This document shows, piece after piece, positions 26,940 through 36,072 of a stretch of 64,000 bases of DNA (the first letter of the stretch is position 1; each line of letters starts with the position of its first letter). Position numbers and translations under genes: made by a program. This stretch comes from Dehalococcoidia bacterium. Lineage in GTDB: Bacteria > Chloroflexota > Dehalococcoidia > Bin125. The DNA is taken from the NCBI GenBank assembly GCA_022828105.1, contig JAJEJC010000006.1, positions 1 to 64,000 of the forward strand, in the 5' to 3' direction. The notes beneath the pieces are model-generated. The model had not been told where the DNA came from, did not search any database, and saw only the letters and a program-made list of their open reading frames with translations.

Positions 26940-27203
26940 ATGCACATCACGCCCAGACGCCGACGCCGCGCCATGCGCGTCCACTACCTCACCCAGCGCT
27001 CCAAGTCCCAGAAGGACATTGCCCAACAGCGGCCCAACCAGCTTGAGCAGCACGACGAGGATTCGCAACACCGCATAAATCCTGCAGAAATCACGCCAAA
27101 ATCAACACAGATTGATCCCCCAAAACTCACGATCCCCAGCCCAGAGCAGCGAATCACCGCAAATCACCCCAATACAGAAAAAGTCCCCAACTTCGCGGCC
27201 TGA
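26940..27203 (+). CDS. Doubtful small basic ORF
   Basis: ATG 26940 is preceded by AGGAAAGG at nine bases, a good ribosome site, and the first third encodes the very basic MHITPRRRRRAMRVHYLTQR. The rest is Gln/Pro/Lys-rich and the DNA is more AT-rich than coding DNA here, so only the beginning may be translated. The roughly 490-base interval 26797-27288 otherwise holds only a terminator-like hairpin and presumably the promoter of the LLM gene. No family is recognised. Confidence 0.3.
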   Translation: MHITPRRRRRAMRVHYLTQRSKSQKDIAQQRPNQLEQHDEDSQHRINPAEITPKSTQIDPPKLTIPSPEQRITANHPNTEKVPNFAA

Positions 27204-27288
27204 CTCCGCTCCCCTCTCCCTCCAGCCGCCCCTCCACATGACCGTTAGACTGCGCACCGTCACCTCGACTCTGGAGAAGGGCCTTCCC

Positions 27289-28539
27289 ATGCACCTGATG
27301 TACTTCACCGAACAGCCGATGTCCGCCTACGACGAGCACGCTGCCGAGGAGGGCGTGACGGCGCTGCTCTTCTCCAACTCCAACTTCGACCCCGTCGCCG
27401 GCTCGCAGCTCTACAACGACCGCCTGACCGAGTACAAGCTGGCCGAGGAAGTCGGCGTCGACGGGATCATGCTCAACGAGCACCACAACGCGCCGTTCTG
27501 CATGCAGGCCAAGTGCAACATCTGGGCCTCCGTCCTCGCCGGCGCGACCGAGCGGGTCAAGATCGTCCTGCTCGGCAACCCGCTGCCGCTGGCCGACAAC
27601 CCGATCCGCCTCGCCGAAGAGCTGGCCATGATCGACATGATCTCCGGCGGACGGCTCGTCTCCGGATTCGTGCGCGGCGGCGGCACCGAGCAGCTCGCCA
27701 CGGGCGTCAACCCGGCCTACAACCGCGAGCGCTTCGAAGAAGCCCATGACCTGATCGTTGAGGCCTGGACCCGGCCCGGACCGTTCCGCTGGGAAGGCCG
27801 CCACTACCAGCACCGCGTCGTCAACCCCTGGGCCCTGCCGATGCAGCAGCCGCACCCGCGCATCTGGATCCCCGGCGTGCTCTCCCGCGAGACCGTCGTC
27901 TGGGCGGCCAAGCACCGCTACCCCTACATCGCGCTCAACACGACCATCGAGGCGACCAAGCGCATCTGGCAGACCTACGACGACGCAGCCCACGAGGTCG
28001 GCTACGACCCCGGTCCCGAGAACCGCGGCTACCTGCTCCGCGTCCACGTCGCCGACACGACCGAGAAGGCAATGCAGAACGCCTCGCAGTTCATGTGGAT
28101 GCAGGGCGAATTCACCGGACTCGCGCACCCGGTCTGGTCGAATCCGGCCGGCTACGCCTCGCCGCGTAACCGCGAAGCGCTGGTCGAAGTGATGAACGGC
28201 CGCCGGCCGCCGCCGCGCGCTCAATCCTTCGACAACCAGATCGAGAACATGCAGATCATCGCCGGCACCCCCGACGAGTGCATCCGCAAGCTGCGAACGA
28301 TCCTCGAAGAGACGCGGCCAGGCATCCTCGCCCTCTGGGGCAACGACGGCCGAGTCACGCACGAGGACTCGATGCGCTGCATCGAGTTGCTCGGTACCGA
28401 GGTCATGCCCGCTCTGCGCGACATGGGTGCCGAACTCGACCTCGACGGCCCCTTCGACTCAAACCCGCCGGTCAGCATCGCCTACGACGAAACCGCCCGG
28501 GCCCGCGCCGCCTCGTCAGCCGCCGCCTCCGGCGACTAA
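27289..28539 (+). CDS. LLM-class flavin-dependent monooxygenase
   Basis: This 416-residue luciferase-family protein starts at ATG 27289, after GGAGAAGGG. It shows MLNEHHNAPFCMQAKCNIW, PLPLADNPIRLAEELAMID, SGGRLVSGFVRGGGTEQL and a C-terminal GTPDECIRKL segment, as expected for a flavin-binding TIM barrel. It is longer than the other LLM proteins in the window and resembles long-chain alkanal or nitrilotriacetate-type monooxygenases. A C-terminal Ala/Ser-rich tail ends the protein. The substrate is unknown. It is followed by a solo repeat arm and the MBL-fold and alpha/beta-hydrolase genes on the same strand, a possible catabolic cluster. Confidence 0.85.
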   Translation: MHLMYFTEQPMSAYDEHAAEEGVTALLFSNSNFDPVAGSQLYNDRLTEYKLAEEVGVDGIMLNEHHNAPFCMQAKCNIWASVLAGATERVKIVLLGNPLPLADNPIRLAEELAMIDMISGGRLVSGFVRGGGTEQLATGVNPAYNRERFEEAHDLIVEAWTRPGPFRWEGRHYQHRVVNPWALPMQQPHPRIWIPGVLSRETVVWAAKHRYPYIALNTTIEATKRIWQTYDDAAHEVGYDPGPENRGYLLRVHVADTTEKAMQNASQFMWMQGEFTGLAHPVWSNPAGYASPRNREALVEVMNGRRPPPRAQSFDNQIENMQIIAGTPDECIRKLRTILEETRPGILALWGNDGRVTHEDSMRCIELLGTEVMPALRDMGAELDLDGPFDSNPPVSIAYDETARARAASSAAASGD

Positions 28540-28631
28540 CAGCGCACTTCTCCCCGCGCACCGCGGAAAGAGATGGTGAAACTCCTCACCAACTTCCCCG
28601 CAGTGCGGAGGGCGATGCCGATACTCCTTTC

Positions 28632-28680
28632 CCTCTCCCCCCGCTCTGCGGGGGGAGATGCCGAAGGCAGAGGGGGGCTC
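28632..28680 (+). repeat. Solo arm of the double-hairpin repeat
   Basis: CTCCCCCCGC/GCGGGGGGAG, then TGCC-GAA-GGCA and GAGGGGGGCTC. It lies between the LLM gene and the MBL-fold gene, in the same orientation as the solo copies at 42321 and 54364. Confidence 0.85.
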
Positions 28681-28726
28681 CCCGCTCTCCAACTGCTCCC
28701 CAACCCGAGACGAAAGACTCCTAGAA

Positions 28727-29500
28727 ATGGCTACCCTCGACATCCTGCTTCCGGGCTATTCGTTCGGCACCGATTCCGGCACGCCCGCCTTTTGCGCCGT
28801 CATCCTGGTCGAGTCCGACGGACGCCGCATCCTCGTCGACACCGCCCACGTCGGCCGCCGCGTGCAGCTCCAGGAACAGCTCGCCGCGCGCGGACTGACC
28901 GTCTCCGATATCGATCTCATCTTCATGACCCACGCGCACTGGGACCACGTGCAGAACTTCGACGCCTTCCCCGACGTCCCGATGGCGATCCACCCGCACG
29001 AGCGCAAGTACGCATCCGAGCCGCACGTCAACGACTGGGCCACGCCCCAGTGGACCGGCGCCGCTATCGAGACTCACCCGATGACCGAGGTCGACGAGGG
29101 CGACGAACTGGCCAAAGGCGTCAGGGTCATCCACCTGCCCGGCCACTCGCCGGGCAGCATCGGCCTGCTGGTCGAGACCGAAGCGGGCACCTGCGGACTG
29201 ACCGGCGACGCGATGCACACCGCTGCCGTCGGCAAGGCCGGACGCAGCCCGCTCGTCTTCTACAGCGAGTCCCAGGCCAACGAGTCCATCGCCCGCGTGA
29301 TGAGCATGTCCGACATCATTTATCCCGGCCACGATCGACCGTTCCGCATGGTTGACGGGGATCCTGAGTACGTCGAGGAGTACAAGCTCACGCTCAGCGG
29401 TGTGCAGCCCAACATGGAGGGCCTGACCTTCGCCGATCCGCCGACCGAACTCGTCACTTGGGTCATGCCCGGCATCGAGGACCAGCCCCAATACGACTAG
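28727..29500 (+). CDS. Metallo-beta-lactamase-fold hydrolase (lactonase-like)
   Basis: This 257-residue MBL-fold protein carries the zinc motif THAHWDH with H69, H71, D73 and H74, a further His in LPGHSPG, a bridging Asp in LTGDAMH and the last His in YPGHDRP. This complete set matches the N-acyl-homoserine-lactonase-like branch of the family, which opens lactones or hydrolyses related esters; the true substrate is not shown by sequence. ATG 28727 lacks a strong ribosome site. The stop overlaps the next hydrolase reading by about 40 bases, suggesting coupled expression. Confidence 0.85.
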   Translation: MATLDILLPGYSFGTDSGTPAFCAVILVESDGRRILVDTAHVGRRVQLQEQLAARGLTVSDIDLIFMTHAHWDHVQNFDAFPDVPMAIHPHERKYASEPHVNDWATPQWTGAAIETHPMTEVDEGDELAKGVRVIHLPGHSPGSIGLLVETEAGTCGLTGDAMHTAAVGKAGRSPLVFYSESQANESIARVMSMSDIIYPGHDRPFRMVDGDPEYVEEYKLTLSGVQPNMEGLTFADPPTELVTWVMPGIEDQPQYD

Positions 29501-30369
29501 CAATTGTCAATCGTCGCCGCGTTGCCTACGAAGTCGGCGGCGACCCCACCGACCGGCCGGTCCTGATCGTTCATGGCGCCTGGGGCGGCCCGTCGTCAAC
29601 GCTCTGGAACGGCCCCCGCCTGCGTTGGCAGGTCCCCACCGACGGCCTCAAGCTGATCAACTACGACCGCCGCTGCGCAGGCCTCTCCCATTACGACACG
29701 GATCCGTTCACCCTCGAAGACCTTGCTAACGACGCCGTCGACCTGCTCGACTACATGGGCATCGAGCAGTTTGCCGTGGTCGCCACCTCTGCCGGAGGTC
29801 CGATCGGCATCAGGCTGGCCATCGACCATCCCGAGCGAGTGGAATCGTTGGCGCTCCTCAACACCGGCGCCGCGCTGATGTCCATGTCGCCAAGCGGAGT
29901 AGACCGCAACGACCCGTTCGTCGCCGACCGCCTCGCAACCGTCGCCAGGCGCCTGGCGCTGCTCGATCTGTTGGAGCAGCGCGGGATTGAGGCTGCACTC
30001 GCCGCTTCGGAAGTCGAGTGGCGCTCGCCGCCCCAACCGCCCGAAGCCGACCCCGCGCTGCAGTCATTCAGAGACAACCGTCAGCACGCGCTGAGCAACC
30101 TCCCGCACACCGAGCTGGCCCGCCTCACGCTGGGAGCCTTGCGCAACATGAGCGCTCAGCGGGACGTAGACCTCAGCGACGACCTGCATCGGATTCAGTG
30201 CCCCGTCCTCATCGTCCACGGCGACGGTGACACGACCGTGCCATTCGCATTCGGCCAGGCGCTGGCATCCTCGATTCGCGGCGCAGACTTCATCCAGCTG
30301 CGCGGCGTCGGTCACGGGCTGATCGTCCACCCTGAAGCTCAACGCGCGACTGCGAAGTGGCTCAGCTGA
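29458..30369 (+). CDS. Alpha/beta hydrolase
   Basis: This alpha/beta-hydrolase is up to 303 residues long, with the oxyanion segment LIVHGAWGGPSS, NYDRRCAGLS, the nucleophile serine in VVATSAGGPIG, the acid in HGDGDTTVP and the histidine in RGVGHGL. It resembles proline-iminopeptidase and ester or lactone hydrolases. The annotated start is TTG 29458, overlapping the MBL-fold gene. The first well-conserved residues (VNRRRVAYEVGG) begin near 29511, so the true start may be a nearby non-ATG codon. It probably acts in the same pathway as the preceding LLM and MBL-fold enzymes. It converges with a CoA-transferase gene five bases away. Confidence 0.8.
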   Translation: MGHARHRGPAPIRLAIVNRRRVAYEVGGDPTDRPVLIVHGAWGGPSSTLWNGPRLRWQVPTDGLKLINYDRRCAGLSHYDTDPFTLEDLANDAVDLLDYMGIEQFAVVATSAGGPIGIRLAIDHPERVESLALLNTGAALMSMSPSGVDRNDPFVADRLATVARRLALLDLLEQRGIEAALAASEVEWRSPPQPPEADPALQSFRDNRQHALSNLPHTELARLTLGALRNMSAQRDVDLSDDLHRIQCPVLIVHGDGDTTVPFAFGQALASSIRGADFIQLRGVGHGLIVHPEAQRATAKWLS

Positions 30370-30374
30370 GCCAG

Positions 30375-31628
30375 CTACCCCAACTCCCCCAGCACCTCGT
30401 CGGTGTGCTCCCCGAGCAGCGGCGGGCGACGGGTGATGCCCCAACTCCCCTTTGTCAGTTGATACGGCGCTCCCGGATAGATCACCTCTCGGCCTAGCTC
30501 GGGATGCTCCACCTTGACCTGCATCCCCCGATCGACGAAGTGCGGATCCTCGAGCGCCTCCTCGGGGCTGTGAATCACGCCGACCTGGAAGCCGAAGTTC
30601 TGGGCCTTGGTGAAGAACTCGTAGGCCGTCAGTTTTGAGGCGAGCAGGTCGAACGCCTCGCGGCCCGCGCCGAAGATTGCCAGCAACTCCTCGTTGTTGC
30701 CGCTGAACACGTCTGCCAACGAGAAGCTCTCCAACTCTGCGCCGACCTGTAGCAGCGCTGCCTCCGGCAGCTCGTCCAGCAGATTCTCCGACTCCAACCA
30801 CTGGTAGACCAGACCAAACTCGCGCGGCCGCCGCGGCGGGATGCCCGTGTTCACGTAGCGGCCGTCGGCGCACTTGATCTGCGACGGCATTGACGGCGCA
30901 ACGCCCGCGTGACGCCCGGTCTGACGCTGCACGGTCGAGTGCGAGACCAGCCAGGAGTACGAACCCGCCTCGGTGGTCACGTTGACTGACCCGTTGATGT
31001 TGACGTTGATGTGCTGTCCCACGCTTGTTGCGTCGCGATGCAGCAGCGCCGTCAGGATCGACATGAAGGCGTAGTTGGAGCCCGTGTGGTACGCCTGCTG
31101 ACCACCGCCGCGGACCGGCGGCAGTGAGTGATCGTCGTAGCCGTTCATCCAGGCGAAGCCGCCGTTGGCCGCCAGCGTCAGGTCCGTATGCGGTTCGTCG
31201 TCTCGCGACGAGCCGAAGCCGAAGTTGGTGATTGTGCACCAGATCAAGCCGGGATTGTCGGTCATGATCTGGTGGTAGTCGAGGCCCAGGCGGCCGATCG
31301 GATCATAGGTGTCGGTGTCCAGAATCACGTCAGCCGACTCGACCAGCTTCATGAACGCGTCGGCGTTGGAGCGGTCGTCGAAGTCCATCACCACGCTGCG
31401 TTTCGACGTGTTGTAGTACCAGAAGAACAGCGATCTCTCGTGGTGCGGTTCGTCGTCGACGAACGGCTCATATTGCCTTGATGGATCGCCTTCGGGCGGC
31501 TCGATCTTGATCACGTCGGCGCCCATGTCCGCCATCAGCTTCATGCACCATGCGCCGCGCTCGTCGCCGATCTCCAGCACGCGCAGATCGTCCAGCGCCA
31601 TCATGCCCGGGTTCGGGTTGGTCGTCAT
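30375..31628 (-). CDS. CaiB/BaiF CoA-transferase subunit without catalytic Asp
   Basis: This 417-residue type-III CoA-transferase-fold protein has the N-terminal DLRVLEIGDERGAWCMKLMADMGADVIKIEPP segment split over residues 14-45, the family's central helix and a C-terminal LLGEHTDEVLGELG. In active members an Asp precedes (H/G)TG. Here the motif is YHTG with Tyr180, while the overlapping upstream partner has DHTG. It is therefore probably the non-catalytic subunit of a heteromeric enzyme, as in BbsEF. ATG 31628 overlaps the stop of the partner gene by four bases. The substrate acid is unknown. Confidence 0.83.
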   Translation of the reverse strand: MTTNPNPGMMALDDLRVLEIGDERGAWCMKLMADMGADVIKIEPPEGDPSRQYEPFVDDEPHHERSLFFWYYNTSKRSVVMDFDDRSNADAFMKLVESADVILDTDTYDPIGRLGLDYHQIMTDNPGLIWCTITNFGFGSSRDDEPHTDLTLAANGGFAWMNGYDDHSLPPVRGGGQQAYHTGSNYAFMSILTALLHRDATSVGQHINVNINGSVNVTTEAGSYSWLVSHSTVQRQTGRHAGVAPSMPSQIKCADGRYVNTGIPPRRPREFGLVYQWLESENLLDELPEAALLQVGAELESFSLADVFSGNNEELLAIFGAGREAFDLLASKLTAYEFFTKAQNFGFQVGVIHSPEEALEDPHFVDRGMQVKVEHPELGREVIYPGAPYQLTKGSWGITRRPPLLGEHTDEVLGELG

Positions 31629-32902
31629 CAGAGCACGCCCTCTTCGTACAATCCCGCGATTTCGGACTCGCTCAGGCCCAGCAGCTCGCCGTAGACGTAG
31701 TCGTTGTCCTCGCCCAGCACCGGCGCGCCGCGCGTCATCGACCAATCGGTCTTGGTGAAGCGCGCAGGAATCCCATCCACGCGCACCCGCCCCATTTCCG
31801 TCTGGCGGATTGTCGGCCAGAGCTTCGACTCGGCGGAGTTCACATCCTGGTCAATCCGCTGCTCCGGCGTCTGCACCGCGTTGGCCGGCACGCCTGCTTC
31901 ACGCAGCAGCTCCGCCGACTGGAACGGATCGCGCCGCATGCACCACTCGCCAATCTGCGAGTCAAGCTTGTCCTGCGCAGCCATCCGGCCGGCAAGCTGG
32001 CCGTAATCGTCGCTCGACGCCCACTCGCAACCGTCGGCGACGAGCACGTCGCGCAGCGCATGCCAGTCTTCGTCGTTGCGGCAGGCGATTGCGATCCAGG
32101 CCTCGTCGAACGATCCTGGAACTGGCTTCGCCGCGTAGATGTTGTGCGGCGCCATTGCCGGATGGAGCGAGTGGTTGGCGTCGGGATATCCCTCGCGGCG
32201 CAATGGACGCCCGTTGACCGTGTAGTCGAGCAGTACCGGACCGTTCAGCGTCAAGGCCGCTTCGGTCGCTGCGACATCCACGTACTGACCCTCGCCGGTG
32301 CGGTTGCGATGGTGGATCGCCAGCATGATCGCCATCGCCATGAAGTAGGCGCCGGTGTGGTCCATGTAGGAGTAGCCCCAGCCGGCGGGCGGCTGATCGG
32401 GAATCGCCGACGACATCGTCAGCCCGCTAGTCGCCTGCACGATCGGGCCCCAGGTCTTGAACTTCTCGTACGGTCCCGAGTGCCCGAAGCCGCAGTTGGA
32501 GATGTAGATGATGTCATCCTTCAGCTCCTTCAGCCGGTCGTAGTCGTAGCCCCAGGATCGCAACACGCCCGAGGAGAAATTCTCCGTCACGCAGTCCGAA
32601 ATCCCCACCAGCCGCTCGAACAGCTCGCGGCCCTTCTCCGTCTTGATGTTCAGCGTGATCCCCAGCTTGCCCACGTTGTGGTTGTTGAACGGCCCGCCCA
32701 GCTCCGGACCGCGCCGGTCGTCGACATAGGGCGGCATCCCGCGCAGGATGTCCCAGCGGCCGTGGTTGGTCGGGTCCTCGATCCGGATCACTTCTGCGCC
32801 GAAGGCGGCCATGAACTTGGTCGCGCCGGCGCCTGCAAGCTGACCGGTGAAATCGCAGATGCGCAAGTGCGAAAGCGCCTTGCTCTTGACGTGATGGGGC
32901 AT
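31628..32902 (-). CDS. CaiB/BaiF CoA-transferase, catalytic subunit
   Basis: This 424-residue type-III CoA-transferase has the N-terminal Rossmann part SHLRICDFTGQLAGAG, an inner domain and the candidate catalytic aspartate D181 in YMDHTGAYF. ATG 32902 follows GGAGGAG and begins MPHHVKSK. It is the first gene of a two-gene unit whose stop and next start overlap (ATGA), so equal synthesis of both chains is expected. The pair would form the interlocked dimer typical of the family, with one active centre per heterodimer. It is divergent from the SDR gene, with about 85 bases between starts. The substrate is not predictable. Confidence 0.86.
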   Translation of the reverse strand: MPHHVKSKALSHLRICDFTGQLAGAGATKFMAAFGAEVIRIEDPTNHGRWDILRGMPPYVDDRRGPELGGPFNNHNVGKLGITLNIKTEKGRELFERLVGISDCVTENFSSGVLRSWGYDYDRLKELKDDIIYISNCGFGHSGPYEKFKTWGPIVQATSGLTMSSAIPDQPPAGWGYSYMDHTGAYFMAMAIMLAIHHRNRTGEGQYVDVAATEAALTLNGPVLLDYTVNGRPLRREGYPDANHSLHPAMAPHNIYAAKPVPGSFDEAWIAIACRNDEDWHALRDVLVADGCEWASSDDYGQLAGRMAAQDKLDSQIGEWCMRRDPFQSAELLREAGVPANAVQTPEQRIDQDVNSAESKLWPTIRQTEMGRVRVDGIPARFTKTDWSMTRGAPVLGEDNDYVYGELLGLSESEIAGLYEEGVL

Positions 32903-32986
32903 AGCCACACTCCTCCGGCGCAAGTCTATATGGCGGATATGCTGAGGCTCACGCCAATCGATCAGACAACTTGAGGAACGTCAACC

Positions 32987-33760
32987 ATGGCCAAAGTCGC
33001 ATTCATCACCGGCGCCAGCCGAGGCATCGGCAAACAACTCGCACAGGACTTCGCCATCGCCGGCTACGACATCGCCGCCGTCGCCCGCTCCACCGCCGAC
33101 ACGCCGACCAAGCTGCCCGGCACGGTCAACGAGACCGCGCAGCTGGTCGAAGACGCGGGACAGCAGTGCCTGCCGATCGGGGCAAACCTGGCCAACGTCG
33201 AGGACCTCGACAAGGCGGTCGCCGAGACCTACGACCGCTTTGGGCGGATCGACGTGCTGATCAACAACGCCGCCATCGCACCGCCCGGCAAGGCGCTCGA
33301 GTCGGGCCGCCACCTCTGGGGTCTGGCCGTCGAGATCAACGTCAACGCGCCCTTCTACCTGACTCATGCCGTCGCGCCGAAGATGGCCGAAGCCGACGGC
33401 GGCGCGGTGATTAACATCGGCTCGGGCGCGGCGGTCAGCCCCGACTTTGGCCGCGCCAGCTACACCACCACCAAGCGCGCCCTCGAAGCGATGTCCGAGT
33501 CGCTCGCTAGCGACCTCAAGGGCGCCGGCGTGTCCGTCAACTGCCTTCGGCTGGAACTCTCGGTCTGGAGCGAGGGTTACGCCTTCACGCTCGGCGAGCG
33601 GGCCAAGGAGATGGACTTCGAGGACCCGATCATCATGTCCGACGCCTGCCTCTGGATGGTCGCCCAGGGGCCCGACTGGACCGGCCGCATCGTCACCATC
33701 GCCGACCTGCGTAAGTATGGCGCCGTCCGCCCGCGCACCCGCAAGGCATTCGACGAGTAG
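32987..33760 (+). CDS. Short-chain dehydrogenase/reductase
   Basis: This 257-residue SDR has the cofactor motif TGASRGIG at 8-15, NNAAI at 93-97 and the catalytic Ser146, Tyr159 and Lys163 (SYTTTKRAL). A GAGGA ribosome site precedes ATG 32987. SDRs reduce ketones or oxidise alcohols with NAD(P). The segment after the active site is unusual for the classical group and ends in a basic tail (KYGAVRPRTRKAFDE). It is divergent from the CoA-transferase pair, which suggests a shared control region and possibly a shared pathway. It converges with the dimethylformamidase-like gene. Confidence 0.88.
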   Translation: MAKVAFITGASRGIGKQLAQDFAIAGYDIAAVARSTADTPTKLPGTVNETAQLVEDAGQQCLPIGANLANVEDLDKAVAETYDRFGRIDVLINNAAIAPPGKALESGRHLWGLAVEINVNAPFYLTHAVAPKMAEADGGAVINIGSGAAVSPDFGRASYTTTKRALEAMSESLASDLKGAGVSVNCLRLELSVWSEGYAFTLGERAKEMDFEDPIIMSDACLWMVAQGPDWTGRIVTIADLRKYGAVRPRTRKAFDE

Positions 33761-33791
33761 GCCATTCTGCTCGGCGTCAGACGTCATGCCG

Positions 33792-36050
33792 CTAATCGAA
33801 CGGCGTCGGATCCAGGAATCGGTCGAGCACGTTCCGCGTCAGACGCGAGACGTTGTTGTCGTGATCGTTGTGGAACAGGGCAGAGCTCCAGCCGATCGAC
33901 CCAGTTGAGAACACGGCCCCGCCCCGCGGCGTCTCGAAGAAGACCACATCGGCGTGTACCTGGGGATCGTCCTGTCCGCCGATTGAAAGCAGCATGTGAC
34001 CGATGTCCTCGTTGACCCGAATGTAGGCATCCGTGTGTTGCTCCGAGGTCGCAACGACCAGCGCGTGCGGCGGCGTCCCATAGGCGCGGCTGGCCGAGTC
34101 CAGCTCCAGGCCGGCGGCGCCGTTGCCGATCAGTCCAAAGTCGCCGATGATCTCGTCGTCGATGTCCGCAAAGATGAATGCGGCGCGCGGGTCGTGGCTG
34201 TCGGCGGTGCGGCGGAAGTAGGAGGAGTGGTCGAAGCCCTGGGCGATGAAGCCGTTGCCGACCAGTGACTGCGGCGTGCGTCCGGCGCGCCACCAGAGGC
34301 CGCCGTACTCGCCCGTGAAGGCCATGTAGTACTCGCCCGGCTCGCTGGCCCAGGAGCGCGATCCATCCTCGGTCCGGCGCATCTCCATCGCGCCCGGTTT
34401 GTCGTCGCGGTAGGCGACGCGCCAGTAGAAGCCGTTGCCGCCCATGTACATCAGCCGTCCGCCGCGCTGGGTAAAGGCGTGCACGGCGTCCCACATCGGC
34501 GTGGAGTAGTACTCGGGATGGCTGCAGGTCATCACGCAGGAATAGCGTTCCAGCAGCGAGACGCCGTCCTGGTGCATGTCTTCGTCCGTGATCACGTCGA
34601 AGGCGATCTCCTGCGCTTCGAGCCACTCGACGATATGCATGTCGGCGCTGAGCTGCCAGAGCCAGGGATGCGTCGGGCGGATGTTGATCAGCGGTCGCAA
34701 CCGGGATGAGTAGCAGACGCCCGTGCCGTCGTTGTGATCGTCGTACATCGAGTTGCCGTACTCGGGGTGGTCGTTGAGATAGCGCATCTCCGGAGAGATC
34801 ACGGCGAGGTGGTTGGACAGCAGCTCGTTGCCGGTCTCCATTCCGCCTCGCGCGTTGCCGTAGGCCATGTAGCTGGCCGTCGGGATCAGCAGCGCCAGCG
34901 ACGCCCCGGGCCGATCTCCCGCATCACCGCGCCCATTGAGTTCGCGCGGCGGCCGCACGACGAACGTGATGTGGTCTTCCTGGTCGCCCGACCTGAGCCG
35001 CGCCGCGTAGAGTCCGCTGGGCGTGTCTGCGGGGACTTCAAGCTCGAAGTCGGCGTCCCATTCGCAGTCGTAGAGCGAGTCGTCGAGGAAGTGGATCGCG
35101 GCGTACTGGTCCGGCGCGTGCGTGAAGCTCAACTCGCTGCCGCTCCAGTTCGATCCGCGTACGGCGCGGATCGGCAGGTTGATCAGCCGTCCGTTGGCTC
35201 GATTGGGCGAGATATCGATGATGTCGTCGGTCTCGAACGCCTGGCCGAAGTCCCAGGCCGCGCAGATGTCGGAACGCAGCGAGGGAGGGACCGGGCCGTA
35301 TCGCAGCGTTTCCAACTCGCCCGGTTCGAGAGCGCGCGAGGCGACGACCGGCCGCTCGATCCGGCCGTTGAAGATCATCTCGCCGACCGGCTTGCCCCGC
35401 GCCTCTTCGCGACTGGCCGCCGCGATCAGCAGCGGCGCGCCGCAACCGACCGCTGCGGTTCCGTCGCTGCTGTGGCTTGACTCGCCGCTCGACGTGTCGC
35501 GGGCGTAGGAATCCAGCAGTCGTTGGCGCAGATGCACTTCCCCGTTGGCGGCGTCGTACGTGGCATTGACCAGGTACCACTCGCGAGCGACGAGCGGTCG
35601 GCCCAGGGCGAACTCGCGGATGCCTCCGTCGCCGTCGCCGAGTTGCAGGACCAACCCGTGGGCGGGATCGGTCCAGAGGGCGAAGCCGCGGCCGGCGTCG
35701 ATATCCATCTTGGAGATGATGCAGGCGCGGCGCAGTCCGGGCAGGGTGGGAAAGATCGAGGCCTGGAGGGAGAGGCTGCTCAACCCGTCAAACGCGGGTC
35801 CATGCGGGACCACGGCGTAGGAGCCGTAGTAGGTCTCCTGGACGCGACCCGGATACTCGCCGCTGACGGAGGTTGGCAACAGTTCGTCGCGGTAGCCGGG
35901 TCCGCCGGGCTGGTGATCACCCGAGATCAGGCGGACGATGTCGGCCTGATAGCGGTCGACGCCCGGTTCGCAGCTCACCATGAAGCGGATGCGTTCGCCG
36001 GGAGCGACGCTGATCTCGTCGCTGTAACCCGCGATCTTCTTTTCGAGCAT
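33792..36050 (-). CDS. N,N-dimethylformamidase-like large subunit
   Basis: This 752-residue protein has the length and architecture of the DMFase heavy chain: an N-terminal beta domain with SVAPGERIRFMVSC, a LamG-like concanavalin domain (about 95-260), and a C-terminal class-I-glutaminase-like alpha/beta domain. Known DMFase uses a mononuclear iron held by two tyrosines and a glutamate. Tyr-rich loops fitting this are present (SYMAYGNA, HPEYGNSMY, SHPEYYST), but exact ligands cannot be assigned by eye. GAGGGAAG precedes ATG 36050, 22 bases after a small-subunit gene. The likely role is hydrolysis of a small amide to amine and acid. Confidence 0.75.
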   Translation of the reverse strand: MLEKKIAGYSDEISVAPGERIRFMVSCEPGVDRYQADIVRLISGDHQPGGPGYRDELLPTSVSGEYPGRVQETYYGSYAVVPHGPAFDGLSSLSLQASIFPTLPGLRRACIISKMDIDAGRGFALWTDPAHGLVLQLGDGDGGIREFALGRPLVAREWYLVNATYDAANGEVHLRQRLLDSYARDTSSGESSHSSDGTAAVGCGAPLLIAAASREEARGKPVGEMIFNGRIERPVVASRALEPGELETLRYGPVPPSLRSDICAAWDFGQAFETDDIIDISPNRANGRLINLPIRAVRGSNWSGSELSFTHAPDQYAAIHFLDDSLYDCEWDADFELEVPADTPSGLYAARLRSGDQEDHITFVVRPPRELNGRGDAGDRPGASLALLIPTASYMAYGNARGGMETGNELLSNHLAVISPEMRYLNDHPEYGNSMYDDHNDGTGVCYSSRLRPLINIRPTHPWLWQLSADMHIVEWLEAQEIAFDVITDEDMHQDGVSLLERYSCVMTCSHPEYYSTPMWDAVHAFTQRGGRLMYMGGNGFYWRVAYRDDKPGAMEMRRTEDGSRSWASEPGEYYMAFTGEYGGLWWRAGRTPQSLVGNGFIAQGFDHSSYFRRTADSHDPRAAFIFADIDDEIIGDFGLIGNGAAGLELDSASRAYGTPPHALVVATSEQHTDAYIRVNEDIGHMLLSIGGQDDPQVHADVVFFETPRGGAVFSTGSIGWSSALFHNDHDNNVSRLTRNVLDRFLDPTPFD

Positions 36051-36072
36051 GGCTTCTTCCCTCGGCGTGGGC

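Noticed and set aside
26793-27071. Minus-strand 92-codon frame with a hydrophobic start
   Set aside because: No ribosome site, antisense to a better-supported plus start at 26940, and composition of its second half is like non-coding DNA.
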